Origin: Natrinema longum
Lineage (GTDB): Archaea > Halobacteriota > Halobacteria > Halobacteriales > Natrialbaceae
Direction of reading: 5' to 3'
Assembly (NCBI RefSeq): GCF_017352095.1
Contig: NZ_CP071463.1
Location: forward strand, 2,542,001 to 2,606,000
Length of the DNA: 64,000 nt
The translations under genes were made by a program, and so were the position numbers. Shown here piece after piece: positions 42,933-50,339 of this stretch. Below the pieces are notes generated by a model. The model did not search any database and was not told where the DNA came from. It saw nothing but the letters and a program-made list of their open reading frames with translations. The first letter of the stretch is position 1; every line of letters begins with the position of its first letter.

Positions 42933-43973
42933 TCATAGATCGAAGTACCTCCGTCGCTGCTCCGCTTTCTGTCGCTCGTTGCGCCTGTCGTAGTGCTTAT
43001 CGAGAATCTCCTCGCTCGCGTTCAACCGCTCGGAGACGAGAGCCCGATCCTCATCGGCGAGTCGGTGGGCGGTCACTCGCCCACTCCGGACATCGTGGGG
43101 TGACCGAGACGACGGGCACTGACTCATCTTCGAGTAGTGGGTCGCCTCGCAAGCGTCGACATCTCGATCGTGCGGGCACGGTTCTCCCCGCCAGCACGGA
43201 CGGGTCACGCGATAGAGCGTGTCCCGACACGCTGAGACGGATACACGCCCATGTCGCGTCGTAACGAGTGGTCGGCGTCCGTGTTCGTCGACGATCTCCT
43301 CGCGGGGACCGTCGATATAATCCTGTAGAATCTGGGCGACGTGAGAACTGATCCCGTTCCAGCGCTCGCCGTCTTTCTTGTTCTTCAGCGGCGTGTCGGT
43401 TTCCGGTCGGTGGACGAAGTGGATGGCCGGGCCGTCCGCTCGAGGTCGATCGCCCTCCAGGTCGAGATCACCGAGGTCGAGCGCACGCAACTCGCCGACA
43501 CGGCAGCCGGTGTGCCAGAGGATGTGGACGATAACGTGTCGGCGGCTGGCGTACTCGTAGCGTTCCAACCAGTCGACGATCTCGATGGCGTGGTCCGGGT
43601 CGAGCGTCGACTCGCTCACGTCGTTCCCGTCGGTTCGCGGGAGCGGAACCTGATCGTAGAGGTCCTCGCGAACGGCGTCGATCTCCCCACAAAAGCGGAG
43701 AAACGCGCGCATCGTCGCCATGTCCCCGCGGAGGGTGATGTCCTTGAGTTCTTCATCCGAGTAGCCGCCTTCGCGACGCCAGACTCGATAGGCGTACATG
43801 TCCCGTCCGGACAGCTCGTTCAGGTTCGTGATGCCCTCCTCGTCGCACCACATGACGAACGCCCGCAGACGGTAGTCCTGCGCTTCCATCGTGTTCTCTG
43901 CGGCGTCGTCGCGTGCCTCGAGGTACAGGTCGACCGCCTCTTGTGGGGAGATCGGCTCGAGATTGTCACTCAT
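42933..43973 (-). CDS. int: Tyrosine integrase of the provirus
   Basis: The ATG at 43973 (MSDNLEPISPQEAVDLYLEARDD) gives 346 residues. A SAM-like core-binding domain (about 8-105) precedes the catalytic domain with Arg158 (HTGCRVGELRAL), Lys near 197-200, His293-x-x-Arg296 (SPHDVRSG) and Tyr328 (LDKHYDRR). Cys and His residues around 260-286 suggest a zinc-binding insertion. The enzyme would recombine attP with the tRNA-Tyr 3' end. The start overlaps the upstream gene by eight bases (ATGAGTGA), so the small proteins upstream are made with it, as in the SNJ2 integrase operon. Confidence 0.95.
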   Translation of the reverse strand: MSDNLEPISPQEAVDLYLEARDDAAENTMEAQDYRLRAFVMWCDEEGITNLNELSGRDMYAYRVWRREGGYSDEELKDITLRGDMATMRAFLRFCGEIDAVREDLYDQVPLPRTDGNDVSESTLDPDHAIEIVDWLERYEYASRRHVIVHILWHTGCRVGELRALDLGDLDLEGDRPRADGPAIHFVHRPETDTPLKNKKDGERWNGISSHVAQILQDYIDGPREEIVDEHGRRPLVTTRHGRVSVSACRDTLYRVTRPCWRGEPCPHDRDVDACEATHYSKMSQCPSSRSPHDVRSGRVTAHRLADEDRALVSERLNASEEILDKHYDRRNERQKAEQRRRYFDL

Positions 43974-44301
43974 CTCGATCACCACCGGACCAGTTCTCCG
44001 GACTGCCCCAACGGAATCGCGGGTGATCGTCCTCGAGCTGGTCGCGTTCGAACAGCCGATCCTGAATCCACGTCTGGAGCGCGGGCCCGGACCGATCATG
44101 CGGTGGGCCGTCCGGACAGTGGTGGTCGTCGACGCGTGCCGACAGGTCGTCGAGACAAGCGACCGTCTCGACGAGAACCGCGTTCTGATATCGCATTTCG
44201 GTCGCGATCGCCTCGAGGGCCTCGGTCTGTCGTTCCATCGCGTTGGCCTGGCGCTCGAGGATCTCGCGTTGCGCCTCGAGAGCGAGGAACTCGTCGCTCA
44301 T
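43966..44301 (-). CDS. Coiled-coil protein of the integrase operon
   Basis: This 111-aa protein has an N-terminal long helix with heptads (MSDEFLALEAQREILERQANAMERQTEALEAIATEMRYQNAVLVETVACLDDLSARVDDH). A polar C-terminal half rich in Asp, Trp and Pro follows. It overlaps the integrase start by eight bases. In SNJ2-type viruses small proteins from the integrase operon assist recombination; the position suggests the same role here. No DNA-binding motif is obvious, so a bridging or directionality factor is only an inference. Confidence 0.78.
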   Translation of the reverse strand: MSDEFLALEAQREILERQANAMERQTEALEAIATEMRYQNAVLVETVACLDDLSARVDDHHCPDGPPHDRSGPALQTWIQDRLFERDQLEDDHPRFRWGSPENWSGGDRDE

Positions 44302-44375
44302 CGACTCACCTCGAGTAGGTTAGCGTAGTTACAGTATCCGGTACTCTTACCGTGGTAGCGTGCCAGTTTGGTCAT
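44298..44375 (-). CDS. Possible 25-aa peptide at the head of the integrase operon
   Basis: The product MTKLARYHGKSTGYCNYANLLEVSR ends in an ATGA overlap with the coiled-coil gene. The frame is open back to 44690 (130 aa). That longer start lies in a hairpin-rich non-coding stretch and its N-terminal sequence looks random. Both the short and the longer versions remain possible. The short peptide is basic with a CNY motif. Overlap with the next gene is the main support. Confidence 0.4.
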   Translation of the reverse strand: MTKLARYHGKSTGYCNYANLLEVSR

Positions 44376-44653
44376 GGTCTCACTGATTTGGGACCGCGGA
44401 CTCACCGTGCGCGCCACTGTGTAGGAGCTGGGGCGCGTGCGGGTGCTGTCCGTCGGTTGGTTGTACTGTCTCTCTCCGACTGTCTTAGTCGTCAGCGCGT
44501 AGTTTCCGATACTTCCGAAAAGAGTCAAATATCGTGATTGATTGGCTCTCGTGACTCTCGAGTTGGGGATCGGCGGCTTTCCGATACCAGTTCCGAAATC
44601 GGTACTCGGATCGGCAGTGGGCTGTGGGCCGCGGGCCGATCGATGCGGTCTAT

Positions 44654-44822
44654 CGGGGGCTTTATCCCCCGTAGCGTCGTGCGATTGCATGCTTCCGTAG
44701 CCTGATTACGGAAGCCAGGCGGGCCGGTGCCCTAACACCGGGTCCGCGTTTCTCTCGAGGACCCGACCGGGCAGCGGCGGGTCCGTCTGGCCTCCGTTGC
44801 TCCGACCCAGACTCGGAGGGGA
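44654..44822. other. Array of consecutive hairpins between integrase and repressor genes
   Basis: Five stem-loops follow each other: CGGGGG/CCCCCG (44654-44671); a 9-bp stem GCTTCCGTA/TACGGAAGC (44691-44715); CCGGTG/CACCGG (about 44724-44741); CGGGTCC/GGACCCG (about 44739-44766, partly competing with the third); and CTCCG/CGGAG (about 44792-44818). The stretch carries no credible gene. It could be a structured RNA leader, integrase arm sites or a replication origin. Confidence 0.55.
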
Positions 44823-44924
44823 CTTAATTCTATCTGACGTAGTCGTCATTCACAGATTACGAATACGGGATATTTTATATTCGACCGAACAGGTGATACA
44901 GGGTATGGCCGATTGTAAAATCGA

Positions 44925-45206
44925 ATGTATCGGCGGGTGGACTGGATGAAAGCAGCAGATCAAGCAATCCTTCAGCTGCTGGGTCCACCAAAACCTCTCG
45001 AGTTAACACCGGGAAATATCGCCCGCAACACGGGACTAAGCCGTGGATATACCAGTAGCAGACTTAGTGTTCTTGTCGATAACGGACTCGTGGAAGTTGA
45101 TGAACAGGAAGGATCACATCCTTTCTACAATTTGTCTGATCAGGGTCGTGCGTATCTCGAGGGAAAACTCAGTTTAGAAGATCTTGGACAAAATTCCGAA
45201 ATCTAA
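44925..45206 (+). CDS. PhiH1-type winged-helix repressor
   Basis: This 93-aa protein, MYRRVDWMKAADQAILQLLGPPKPLELTPGNIARNTGLSRGYTSSRLSVLVDNGLVEVDEQEGSHPFYNLSDQGRAYLEG, has the layout of the halovirus PhiH1 repressor family (WM..AD..ILE.L, winged helix, GRAYL.GEL). It probably keeps the provirus silent. It lies divergent from the integrase operon across the hairpin array. An A/T-rich box (ATATTTTATATT, about 44870-44881) is upstream. Its base composition is more AT-rich than the core virus genes. Confidence 0.85.
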   Translation: MYRRVDWMKAADQAILQLLGPPKPLELTPGNIARNTGLSRGYTSSRLSVLVDNGLVEVDEQEGSHPFYNLSDQGRAYLEGKLSLEDLGQNSEI

Positions 45207-45262
45207 TTCTCAATCCCGATAATGTCCACCAATTAGAAGTATAGCTACTCTAAGAAGAGTGT

Positions 45263-45934
45263 ATGAATCGAAGACGGGAAGTCCTTAGCGGCACGGTTGT
45301 TTTATCAATCTCCTCGATTGCAGGATGTCTTGACAGTCTCAGTAAGGACGATCCAGAAAACAGTAATAACCAGAATACTGAACCTAACAGTCCGAGTGCC
45401 CCCTCTACTTCCTCGTCTGATAACGACAACAGTGATTCTGATACAAACTCGAACAATAACGGCGAAACCAACGAGGACGGACAAGCAGAAAATAGTGGTA
45501 TAGAGGACAGGCAAACAAGACAAGAAATTGCAGATATATACGATGATGGGATCCGTGACTTGAATTCCGGGGTAGATGATCGGAATTCTGGTGTTAGTGC
45601 CTATAACAATGAAAACTTCTCCGTAGCGTTATCCCATTATGAATCCGCTGAAGAGAGTTACAGATCGGCTCGGGACCATTTCACTGATGCAATTGATTTA
45701 ACGTATGAAATTGAGCATAGTAATGCACGGGAAGAATGCGAAAAAGCGGCAGAATATGCTCTTCTATGGCGCGATGCTATGCAGGAATCACAGTTAGGAG
45801 TGGAAGCAGCACAAGCCGAAGAATTTGACCGAGCGAACGAGAGAGCGGATTCTGTAAGGGAATTGGAACGTGAAGCGAATCGGATAAATATTCAAACTGC
45901 AGATACGATAGCAACAATCCTCAACATCGATTAA
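45263..45934 (+). CDS. Putative lipoprotein, AT-rich cargo gene
   Basis: This 223-aa protein begins MNRRREVLSGTVVLSISSIAGC, a signal with an RR pair and the lipobox SIAGC, so Tat export and lipid attachment at Cys are likely. A low-complexity Asn/Asp/Ser/Thr linker follows (about 28-85). The helical domain (about 88-223) has DIYDDGIRDLNSGVDDRNSGVSAYNNENFSVALSHYESAEESYRSARDHFTDAIDLTYE, a TPR-like or four-helix pattern. Its AT-rich codons differ from the surrounding genes. A surface protein expressed next to the repressor could alter host susceptibility; this is an inference. Confidence 0.82.
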   Translation: MNRRREVLSGTVVLSISSIAGCLDSLSKDDPENSNNQNTEPNSPSAPSTSSSDNDNSDSDTNSNNNGETNEDGQAENSGIEDRQTRQEIADIYDDGIRDLNSGVDDRNSGVSAYNNENFSVALSHYESAEESYRSARDHFTDAIDLTYEIEHSNAREECEKAAEYALLWRDAMQESQLGVEAAQAEEFDRANERADSVRELEREANRINIQTADTIATILNID

Positions 45935-45938
45935 TTCA

Positions 45939-46199
45939 TTATCGATACCGACTTTCAAGACTCGTCCGATATCGAAGCCCAATTACCGACGTATTCGCGA
46001 TCGCCTGGATCGTCTCGGGATCGTACTCATCTCGAGCATCGTCGATGTTCTGTTCGGACTCAATCAGGTGAGTAAGTGCGGCGTCGATCACGACGGACAT
46101 CGGAGGGTCATCGTACTCGTCTTCGGCGACGATCGCGCTCGCACGGTCGAGTTTCCGCTGCCGTTCGTCAGTGAGTTTCAGACTGGTTCGCTTGGTCAT
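45939..46199 (-). CDS. Small ribbon-helix-helix-like protein (DUF7386-type)
   Basis: This 86-aa protein, MTKRTSLKLTDERQRKLDRASAIVAEDEYDDPPMSVVIDAALTHLIESEQNIDDARDEYDPETIQAIANTSVIGLRYRTSLESRYR, begins with a strand-helix-helix layout (TSLKLTDERQRKLDRA, SVVIDAALTHLIES) typical of RHH DNA-binding proteins. The tail matches a family I recall as DUF7386. It is the last gene of a three-gene minus-strand group (46630 to 45939) and probably a regulator of the provirus. Confidence 0.8.
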   Translation of the reverse strand: MTKRTSLKLTDERQRKLDRASAIVAEDEYDDPPMSVVIDAALTHLIESEQNIDDARDEYDPETIQAIANTSVIGLRYRTSLESRYR

Positions 46200-46202
46200 G
46201 GT

Positions 46203-46448
46203 TTAAGCGAGGGTATGCACGGGGGATCGATTCGCGTCGCTCGCGAGTGAGAGACTGGGTGATGCTTTATGAACGAGGGTCATGGCCCCGGCGTGATCAC
46301 GGCGGGAGCCATCCGGATTGGCCCCGATTCTATGCACCTCCCGAGCCCATCGCCCACGGATAGGTGCATACATCGAGGTCGTCGTATACATTCGCGAGCA
46401 ACCCCAGGGAGTCCGATTCGAAGACCCGGTTGCGGCGGTCTCGCTCAC
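46203..46448 (-). CDS. Hypothetical protein in the small minus-strand operon
   Basis: A GTG at 46448 overlaps the stop codon of the upstream gene (GTGA). It opens an 81-aa frame VSETAATGSSNRTPWGCSRMYTTTSMYAPIRGRWAREVHRIGANPDGSRRDHAGAMTL ending at 46203. The overlap and the 3-bp gap to the RHH gene support it as coding. The basic, low-acid composition is unusual for a haloarchaeon and is the main doubt. No domain is recognised. Confidence 0.4.
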   Translation of the reverse strand: MSETAATGSSNRTPWGCSRMYTTTSMYAPIRGRWAREVHRIGANPDGSRRDHAGAMTLVHKASPSLSLASDANRSPVHTLA

Positions 46449-46630
46449 GCATCGATCCCCTCGACGAGCTCGAGGGTCCATTCACCGTCGTCGACGTGAC
46501 GGATGTGAATATGGTGCTCTCCCTCGAGTCGGCCCTGGTCGTCGAGAAGTCCCTCGACGCGGATGTCGTCTTTCGGGAGCGTGATGCCGACTGAGTCTTG
46601 ATCCAGCTGACGGAGTTTGTTCAACGCCAT
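46445..46630 (-). CDS. Small AbrB/SpoVT-like protein
   Basis: The ATG at 46630 gives a 61-aa protein, MALNKLRQLDQDSVGITLPKDDIRVEGLLDDQGRLEGEHHIHIRHVDDGEWTLELVEGIDA. The LRQLDQDSVGITLPKDDI start followed by acidic strands resembles a swapped-hairpin AbrB/SpoVT DNA-binding fold. A TTTATGA box on this strand about 25 bases upstream suggests a leaderless promoter, divergent from the structural operon at 46737. Its position makes it a candidate regulator of the structural genes. Confidence 0.72.
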   Translation of the reverse strand: MALNKLRQLDQDSVGITLPKDDIRVEGLLDDQGRLEGEHHIHIRHVDDGEWTLELVEGIDA

Positions 46631-46736
46631 ATTCGGCGGGCAACCCCCCATCTCATAAAGGTTGGTGACCATCCGGTTTCCCGAGGTTTTCCGGAGTATT
46701 TCGGACGGGGCAAGCGCACGCTCGGGCGTTGTACAC

Positions 46737-47129
46737 ATGGCAAGAGACGTTATCGACAAGATCGACTACGCGGCGCTGTGGGTCTACCCCACATTTGCAT
46801 CGATGGTCTTCGGGGTCTGGTCGTGGAACCTCGAGGTCCTGGGAGGCTACAACTTCAACTCGGCATTCTACAGCGCCGGGGGTGTGAACTTCTCGGTTCC
46901 CCTGATCGGGGCGACCACATCCGTCCTGTGGATCCTCTGGACCAACGAGTTCGACGGCTCGAACTACTCGGACATGGAGAAATGGTCGATCGTCGGGACG
47001 CTCCTATTCCCAGTCGTCTTCGAGTTCGTCCCCGCGTTCAATCAGTTGCTCTCGAGCAACGACTGGTTCCTGATCGGCGGCACGGTCCTGGTCACGTTCG
47101 CAGCCGGCTGGATCTCCTACACGGAGTGA
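46737..47129 (+). CDS. VP3-like internal membrane protein of the provirus
   Basis: The ATG at 46737 (MARDVIDKIDYAALWVYPTFASMVFGVWSW) gives 130 residues with four hydrophobic helices (about 12-32, 47-68, 80-97 and 104-124). Pleolipovirus VP3 proteins are small integral membrane proteins with about four spans facing the inside of the virion, encoded directly before the spike. Position, size and topology all fit. It starts the structural operon. Confidence 0.8.
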   Translation: MARDVIDKIDYAALWVYPTFASMVFGVWSWNLEVLGGYNFNSAFYSAGGVNFSVPLIGATTSVLWILWTNEFDGSNYSDMEKWSIVGTLLFPVVFEFVPAFNQLLSSNDWFLIGGTVLVTFAAGWISYTE

Positions 47130-47133
47130 TTCT

Positions 47134-47277
47134 ATGACGGAATTAATCAAAATCGGCACCTCGATCGTGAATCGCATCGCGTCGGCAACCCTGACCATCG
47201 CGGGCGCGGCGATCGTCGCGATCGCGATCTACGAGCTGGCGATGGTCGCGCTCCTGGTCGCGACGGGGGGACTCTAA
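47134..47277 (+). CDS. 47-aa single-span membrane peptide
   Basis: This small gene lies between the VP3-like and spike genes. The product MTELIKIGTSIVNRIASATL continues into one long hydrophobic helix (about 14-45) ending VATGGL. The gene starts four bases after the VP3-like stop codon and ends one base before the spike start, so it is translated within the operon. It could be a minor virion or assembly component. Confidence 0.75.
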   Translation: MTELIKIGTSIVNRIASATLTIAGAAIVAIAIYELAMVALLVATGGL

Positions 47278-47278
47278 G

Positions 47279-48943
47279 ATGGCGGCCCATCGGCCCATAG
47301 CCCACCGCGCGTTTGCGGTCATGCTCGCGGTGCTCCTGGTCGGCTCGGTCGTCGCGCCGATCGCGGTGACGGGGACGGTCGCGGCTCAGAACAGTGGCGA
47401 CTCGATCGAGATCAACGAGGACTGCGGAGCGATGGCGAAGTTCGCTTTCCCACGGTCCTGCCATGCTGCCGAGGCGACTTTCGGAGATATTGATACCTCA
47501 CAGGAGTCCTCGGCAATCGAGGTCGATACGCATACCTCGGCTGTTGGTGTCTATGAGGGGACTCAACAGTCCACCTCGGTCTATCAGAATTACCTCGAAG
47601 ACACCGAGACACTGGCCTCGCTCGAGGCGCGGCACGCGATCGCGACGGCCTACGAGAATAACAAGACTGCAATCGAGGCGCAAGCGGCTGGGCAGCAAGC
47701 AATCAACGACTATTACGCTCACCACCAAATTCAGCTGGCCGAGCGGGCGAGCGCTGATTCTGCTGAATTAGCGTATCTGATGAACGTCACCCACCAAGAT
47801 CCGGACATCTCAGATGAGTTCATCCATGCGTGGACTGCCAATCATGATGGATCGACATCTAGCGAGTCGTTCGCATTCACCGGTAACACGTCTACACAGA
47901 CGATGACGCTGGTTAACGGCAGTGAATACCAGCATGAACAGCTCGAGATTGAAACATCGTGGTCAACATCCGGCGGCAGCACTGGCGGCGGGGTCTATAA
48001 TGACAGTCTGTTCGACGACTACCACGCTGAAACGGACGATTTCAACGTCTCGGCAGGAGTTGATAACGACTGGAGTTGGCCGGGTGGTATCCAAGTGATG
48101 AACGCACCGGCTGCGTCGCTCGACTCGGCGACAGTCTACGATTACCGACTAACCGCGAAGCAGAGCCACCGGATCGAACAGCAAGCTCAGACCGTGCAAA
48201 ACAACTACCCGAGTACGGTCGCAGAGGATCTCTACGCCGAGATGGACGCGGGGAACCTCTCGCCAAACGATGTCCGCGGAGCCGAGGGGATGGTGCGCTA
48301 CATGTCTGGAAACGAAACCTCCGGCGATAGCCTCGAGTACGGACTTCGGAGCACGCTGGACTTGCCCCAGCCGGATGATGTCGAGTCCACGATGACGGTC
48401 CACTTCGACGGGAAGACGGATCGCCAGCGGAGCGTGAACAGTTCGACAGGTGCCGTCTCGTACGACTACACAACGGTCAATGAGACGTACACCGGGATGT
48501 TGTACGCTGGAGGGTTCCCGAACGGATCTGCCGAAACGGGAGTGAGTTACAATGTCTCTGACTTCGAGAAACAGCCGTCGATGGTCCTCAGTACTGGAGA
48601 GTCCGACACCACTGAGGAGGTCGTCTTCTGGGAAGGACAGTTCACCATCCAGAACATGACCGATTCGAACGGGAGCACGGTCGAGACGATGGAATACAGC
48701 GGCCCGTCCTATTCGACCTATGATGCAAGCGGATACATCGACGGACTCGAGGAAGCGAGCGACGAGCGTGAACAGATCGTCAGCAAGACCAGCGACGAGG
48801 ATGACGGTCTGCTCGGCGGAGCCGGCGGCTGGCTCCCCGAGGATGGAAGCGGTGATATGTGGCTCGCGGCTGCATTCCTCATCGCGATTATCGCGATCGT
48901 TGCAGCGGCAGTGACCAACCTCGCCGGAGAACTGGGGCCCTAA
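47279..48943 (+). CDS. Spike protein (VP4-like) of the provirus
   Basis: This 554-aa protein begins with a Sec signal (AFAVMLAVLLVGSVVAPIAVTGTVAAQ, cleavage near 37). The ectodomain has many N-x-S/T sites and long helical stretches early (about 95-175). One C-terminal transmembrane helix (MWLAAAFLIAIIAIVAAAVTNLAG, about 524-547) is followed by a few residues. A short charged segment EEASDEREQIVSKTSDED before it may form the coiled coil seen in pleolipovirus spikes. Spikes bind the host and fuse the viral membrane. Ectodomain sequence is expected to be fast-evolving. Confidence 0.85.
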   Translation: MAAHRPIAHRAFAVMLAVLLVGSVVAPIAVTGTVAAQNSGDSIEINEDCGAMAKFAFPRSCHAAEATFGDIDTSQESSAIEVDTHTSAVGVYEGTQQSTSVYQNYLEDTETLASLEARHAIATAYENNKTAIEAQAAGQQAINDYYAHHQIQLAERASADSAELAYLMNVTHQDPDISDEFIHAWTANHDGSTSSESFAFTGNTSTQTMTLVNGSEYQHEQLEIETSWSTSGGSTGGGVYNDSLFDDYHAETDDFNVSAGVDNDWSWPGGIQVMNAPAASLDSATVYDYRLTAKQSHRIEQQAQTVQNNYPSTVAEDLYAEMDAGNLSPNDVRGAEGMVRYMSGNETSGDSLEYGLRSTLDLPQPDDVESTMTVHFDGKTDRQRSVNSSTGAVSYDYTTVNETYTGMLYAGGFPNGSAETGVSYNVSDFEKQPSMVLSTGESDTTEEVVFWEGQFTIQNMTDSNGSTVETMEYSGPSYSTYDASGYIDGLEEASDEREQIVSKTSDEDDGLLGGAGGWLPEDGSGDMWLAAAFLIAIIAIVAAAVTNLAGELGP

Positions 48944-48945
48944 CC

Positions 48946-49515
48946 ATGTCTCGTGTTGCGTTTTCAAAGACGCGGATAGTGCTGGCGTTCGCAGTCGTCG
49001 CGATTGCGGTGATGGGAATGGGCATGGGCGTTGGGCCTGTGAGCGCACAGGACGGGGAGAACCAGAGCGCTCCGGGCAACGAGAGCAACCAAACCGCCCT
49101 CGAGCAGATCGCGATCGACGATCAAACCCGAGTTGTCGAGTTCGATGTCGGCAACGGCGATGCTCAGATAGTGATCGAAAGCGAGGAACCCCAGCCGATG
49201 ATCGTGAGCGACGCGCTCGCGGGGATCGAACAGGCCGGGGCGACGAAAGTCCCCGAGAAAGAATACCAACTGAGCGAGGGACGCAACGAGATCTCCCTGT
49301 CCGTCGCGTCGATCAACGGCGACTCTGCCGTTTCGGTCTCGACTCGCGGCGGCACCGTCCGACTCTCGAGCGGCATGTCGGGAAGCGACGATCCGTTTGA
49401 GTCGTTCGGTGGTGCGAGCGGACTGTTCACGGGCGTACTCATGACGGTCGGACTCGCCGCGCTTGCTGCGTTCTATGTGGTGAAAACCGAATCGAAGGGG
49501 GTTGAAAAAGCATGA
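48946..49515 (+). CDS. Signal-bearing membrane protein (ORF6-like)
   Basis: The ATG at 48946 gives 189 residues. The N-terminal signal or anchor is IVLAFAVVAIAVMGMGMGVGPVSAQ. A polar beta-rich ectodomain follows (about 35-155) with VEFDVGNGDAQIVIESEEPQPMIVSDALAGIEQAGATKVPEKEYQLSEGRNEISLSV. A C-terminal helix (GLFTGVLMTVGLAALAAFYVV, about 160-180) ends in a short basic tail. It corresponds by order to pleolipovirus ORF6. It overlaps the next gene by four bases (ATGA). Confidence 0.8.
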   Translation: MSRVAFSKTRIVLAFAVVAIAVMGMGMGVGPVSAQDGENQSAPGNESNQTALEQIAIDDQTRVVEFDVGNGDAQIVIESEEPQPMIVSDALAGIEQAGATKVPEKEYQLSEGRNEISLSVASINGDSAVSVSTRGGTVRLSSGMSGSDDPFESFGGASGLFTGVLMTVGLAALAAFYVVKTESKGVEKA

Positions 49516-50339
49516 GTGAGAACCTGAGCACGACGTTCGGCAGTTGGAAAGACCGACTCACGTACATCGTTGCAGAGGCACAGTTGCTCGTGATCGGGAT
49601 CGCGATCTCGGTCGGCATCCTGTTGCTGTTGGTCCGTCCGTCGGTCCCTGGTGTGCCCCCGATCGCTGTCGGGATCGCAGTCGCGTTGATGCTACTCGGG
49701 CCGCCGCTGTTCGGACTGTTCGCGGTCGGAGCCGAGAAGCTACGCAACCGGCACAGAGAGACCGTGTACCACATCAACGGCGTGACCGACACCCGCGAAA
49801 AGTACTACGTCGCGCCGGAACTGTGGGAACAGAAGACCGTCGACGGACCGAGCCCGTACGTCGTCAACGACGGCGATGCGTACGAAGTCCGTGAGTTCGA
49901 ACACCTCGAGGACATGGACGAACTCCGGGTGACCGGCTGTTACATGAGTCAGATGGCCGATTCGAAACTCGTCACGTCGAAAGCCATGCTCGAGGACGTA
50001 CATGGCGACCTCGTTGACGCGTTCCTTGAGTTGAATCGACTCCGTGGACGTATCTCCAAAATGGGGCTTGAGATTCAGAGCGACGTAATCAATCAGGAGG
50101 CAGAGGCCGACGAGCGCGGGCTAATGAATCCAAAAACGACGGTCAAGGATCGCTTCGACGCGGCGAAATCCGATGTCGAGGACAAGGCTCGCAAGGACAT
50201 CGAGGACATCGACGGCTACGAAGACGAGTACATCCGCATGCACGGCGAGCACGCGCCGCGACCCCGTCCGAACCGACTGTACGATACCGTCGACGGGATC
50301 GATTCGCCGACTCGAGCGGACGGTGGTCACGATGAGTGA
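49512..50339 (+). CDS. Two-span membrane protein (ORF7-like)
   Basis: This 275-aa protein has two adjacent transmembrane helices (about 26-43 and 48-72: LLVIGIAISVGILLLL and AVGIAVALMLLGPPLFGLFAVG). A large cytoplasmic domain follows with ETVYHINGVTDTREKYYVAPELWEQKTV and a helical part VHGDLVDAFLELNRLRGRISKMGLEIQSDVINQEAEADERGLMNPKTTV. It corresponds to pleolipovirus ORF7 by position and topology. It overlaps the ATPase gene by eight bases. Confidence 0.8.
   Translation: MSENLSTTFGSWKDRLTYIVAEAQLLVIGIAISVGILLLLVRPSVPGVPPIAVGIAVALMLLGPPLFGLFAVGAEKLRNRHRETVYHINGVTDTREKYYVAPELWEQKTVDGPSPYVVNDGDAYEVREFEHLEDMDELRVTGCYMSQMADSKLVTSKAMLEDVHGDLVDAFLELNRLRGRISKMGLEIQSDVINQEAEADERGLMNPKTTVKDRFDAAKSDVEDKARKDIEDIDGYEDEYIRMHGEHAPRPRPNRLYDTVDGIDSPTRADGGHDE

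Noticed and set aside
42554-42938. Short plus-strand frames left of the integrase
   Set aside because: They run through tRNA-Tyr fragments and the attL, have no start signals or domains, and are better explained as junction debris.
46269-46594. Three overlapping plus-strand frames opposite the AbrB-like gene
   Set aside because: They are antisense to the small minus-strand operon, whose genes have start/stop overlaps and family-like sequence. The plus frames are Arg/Ser/Pro-rich with no motif.
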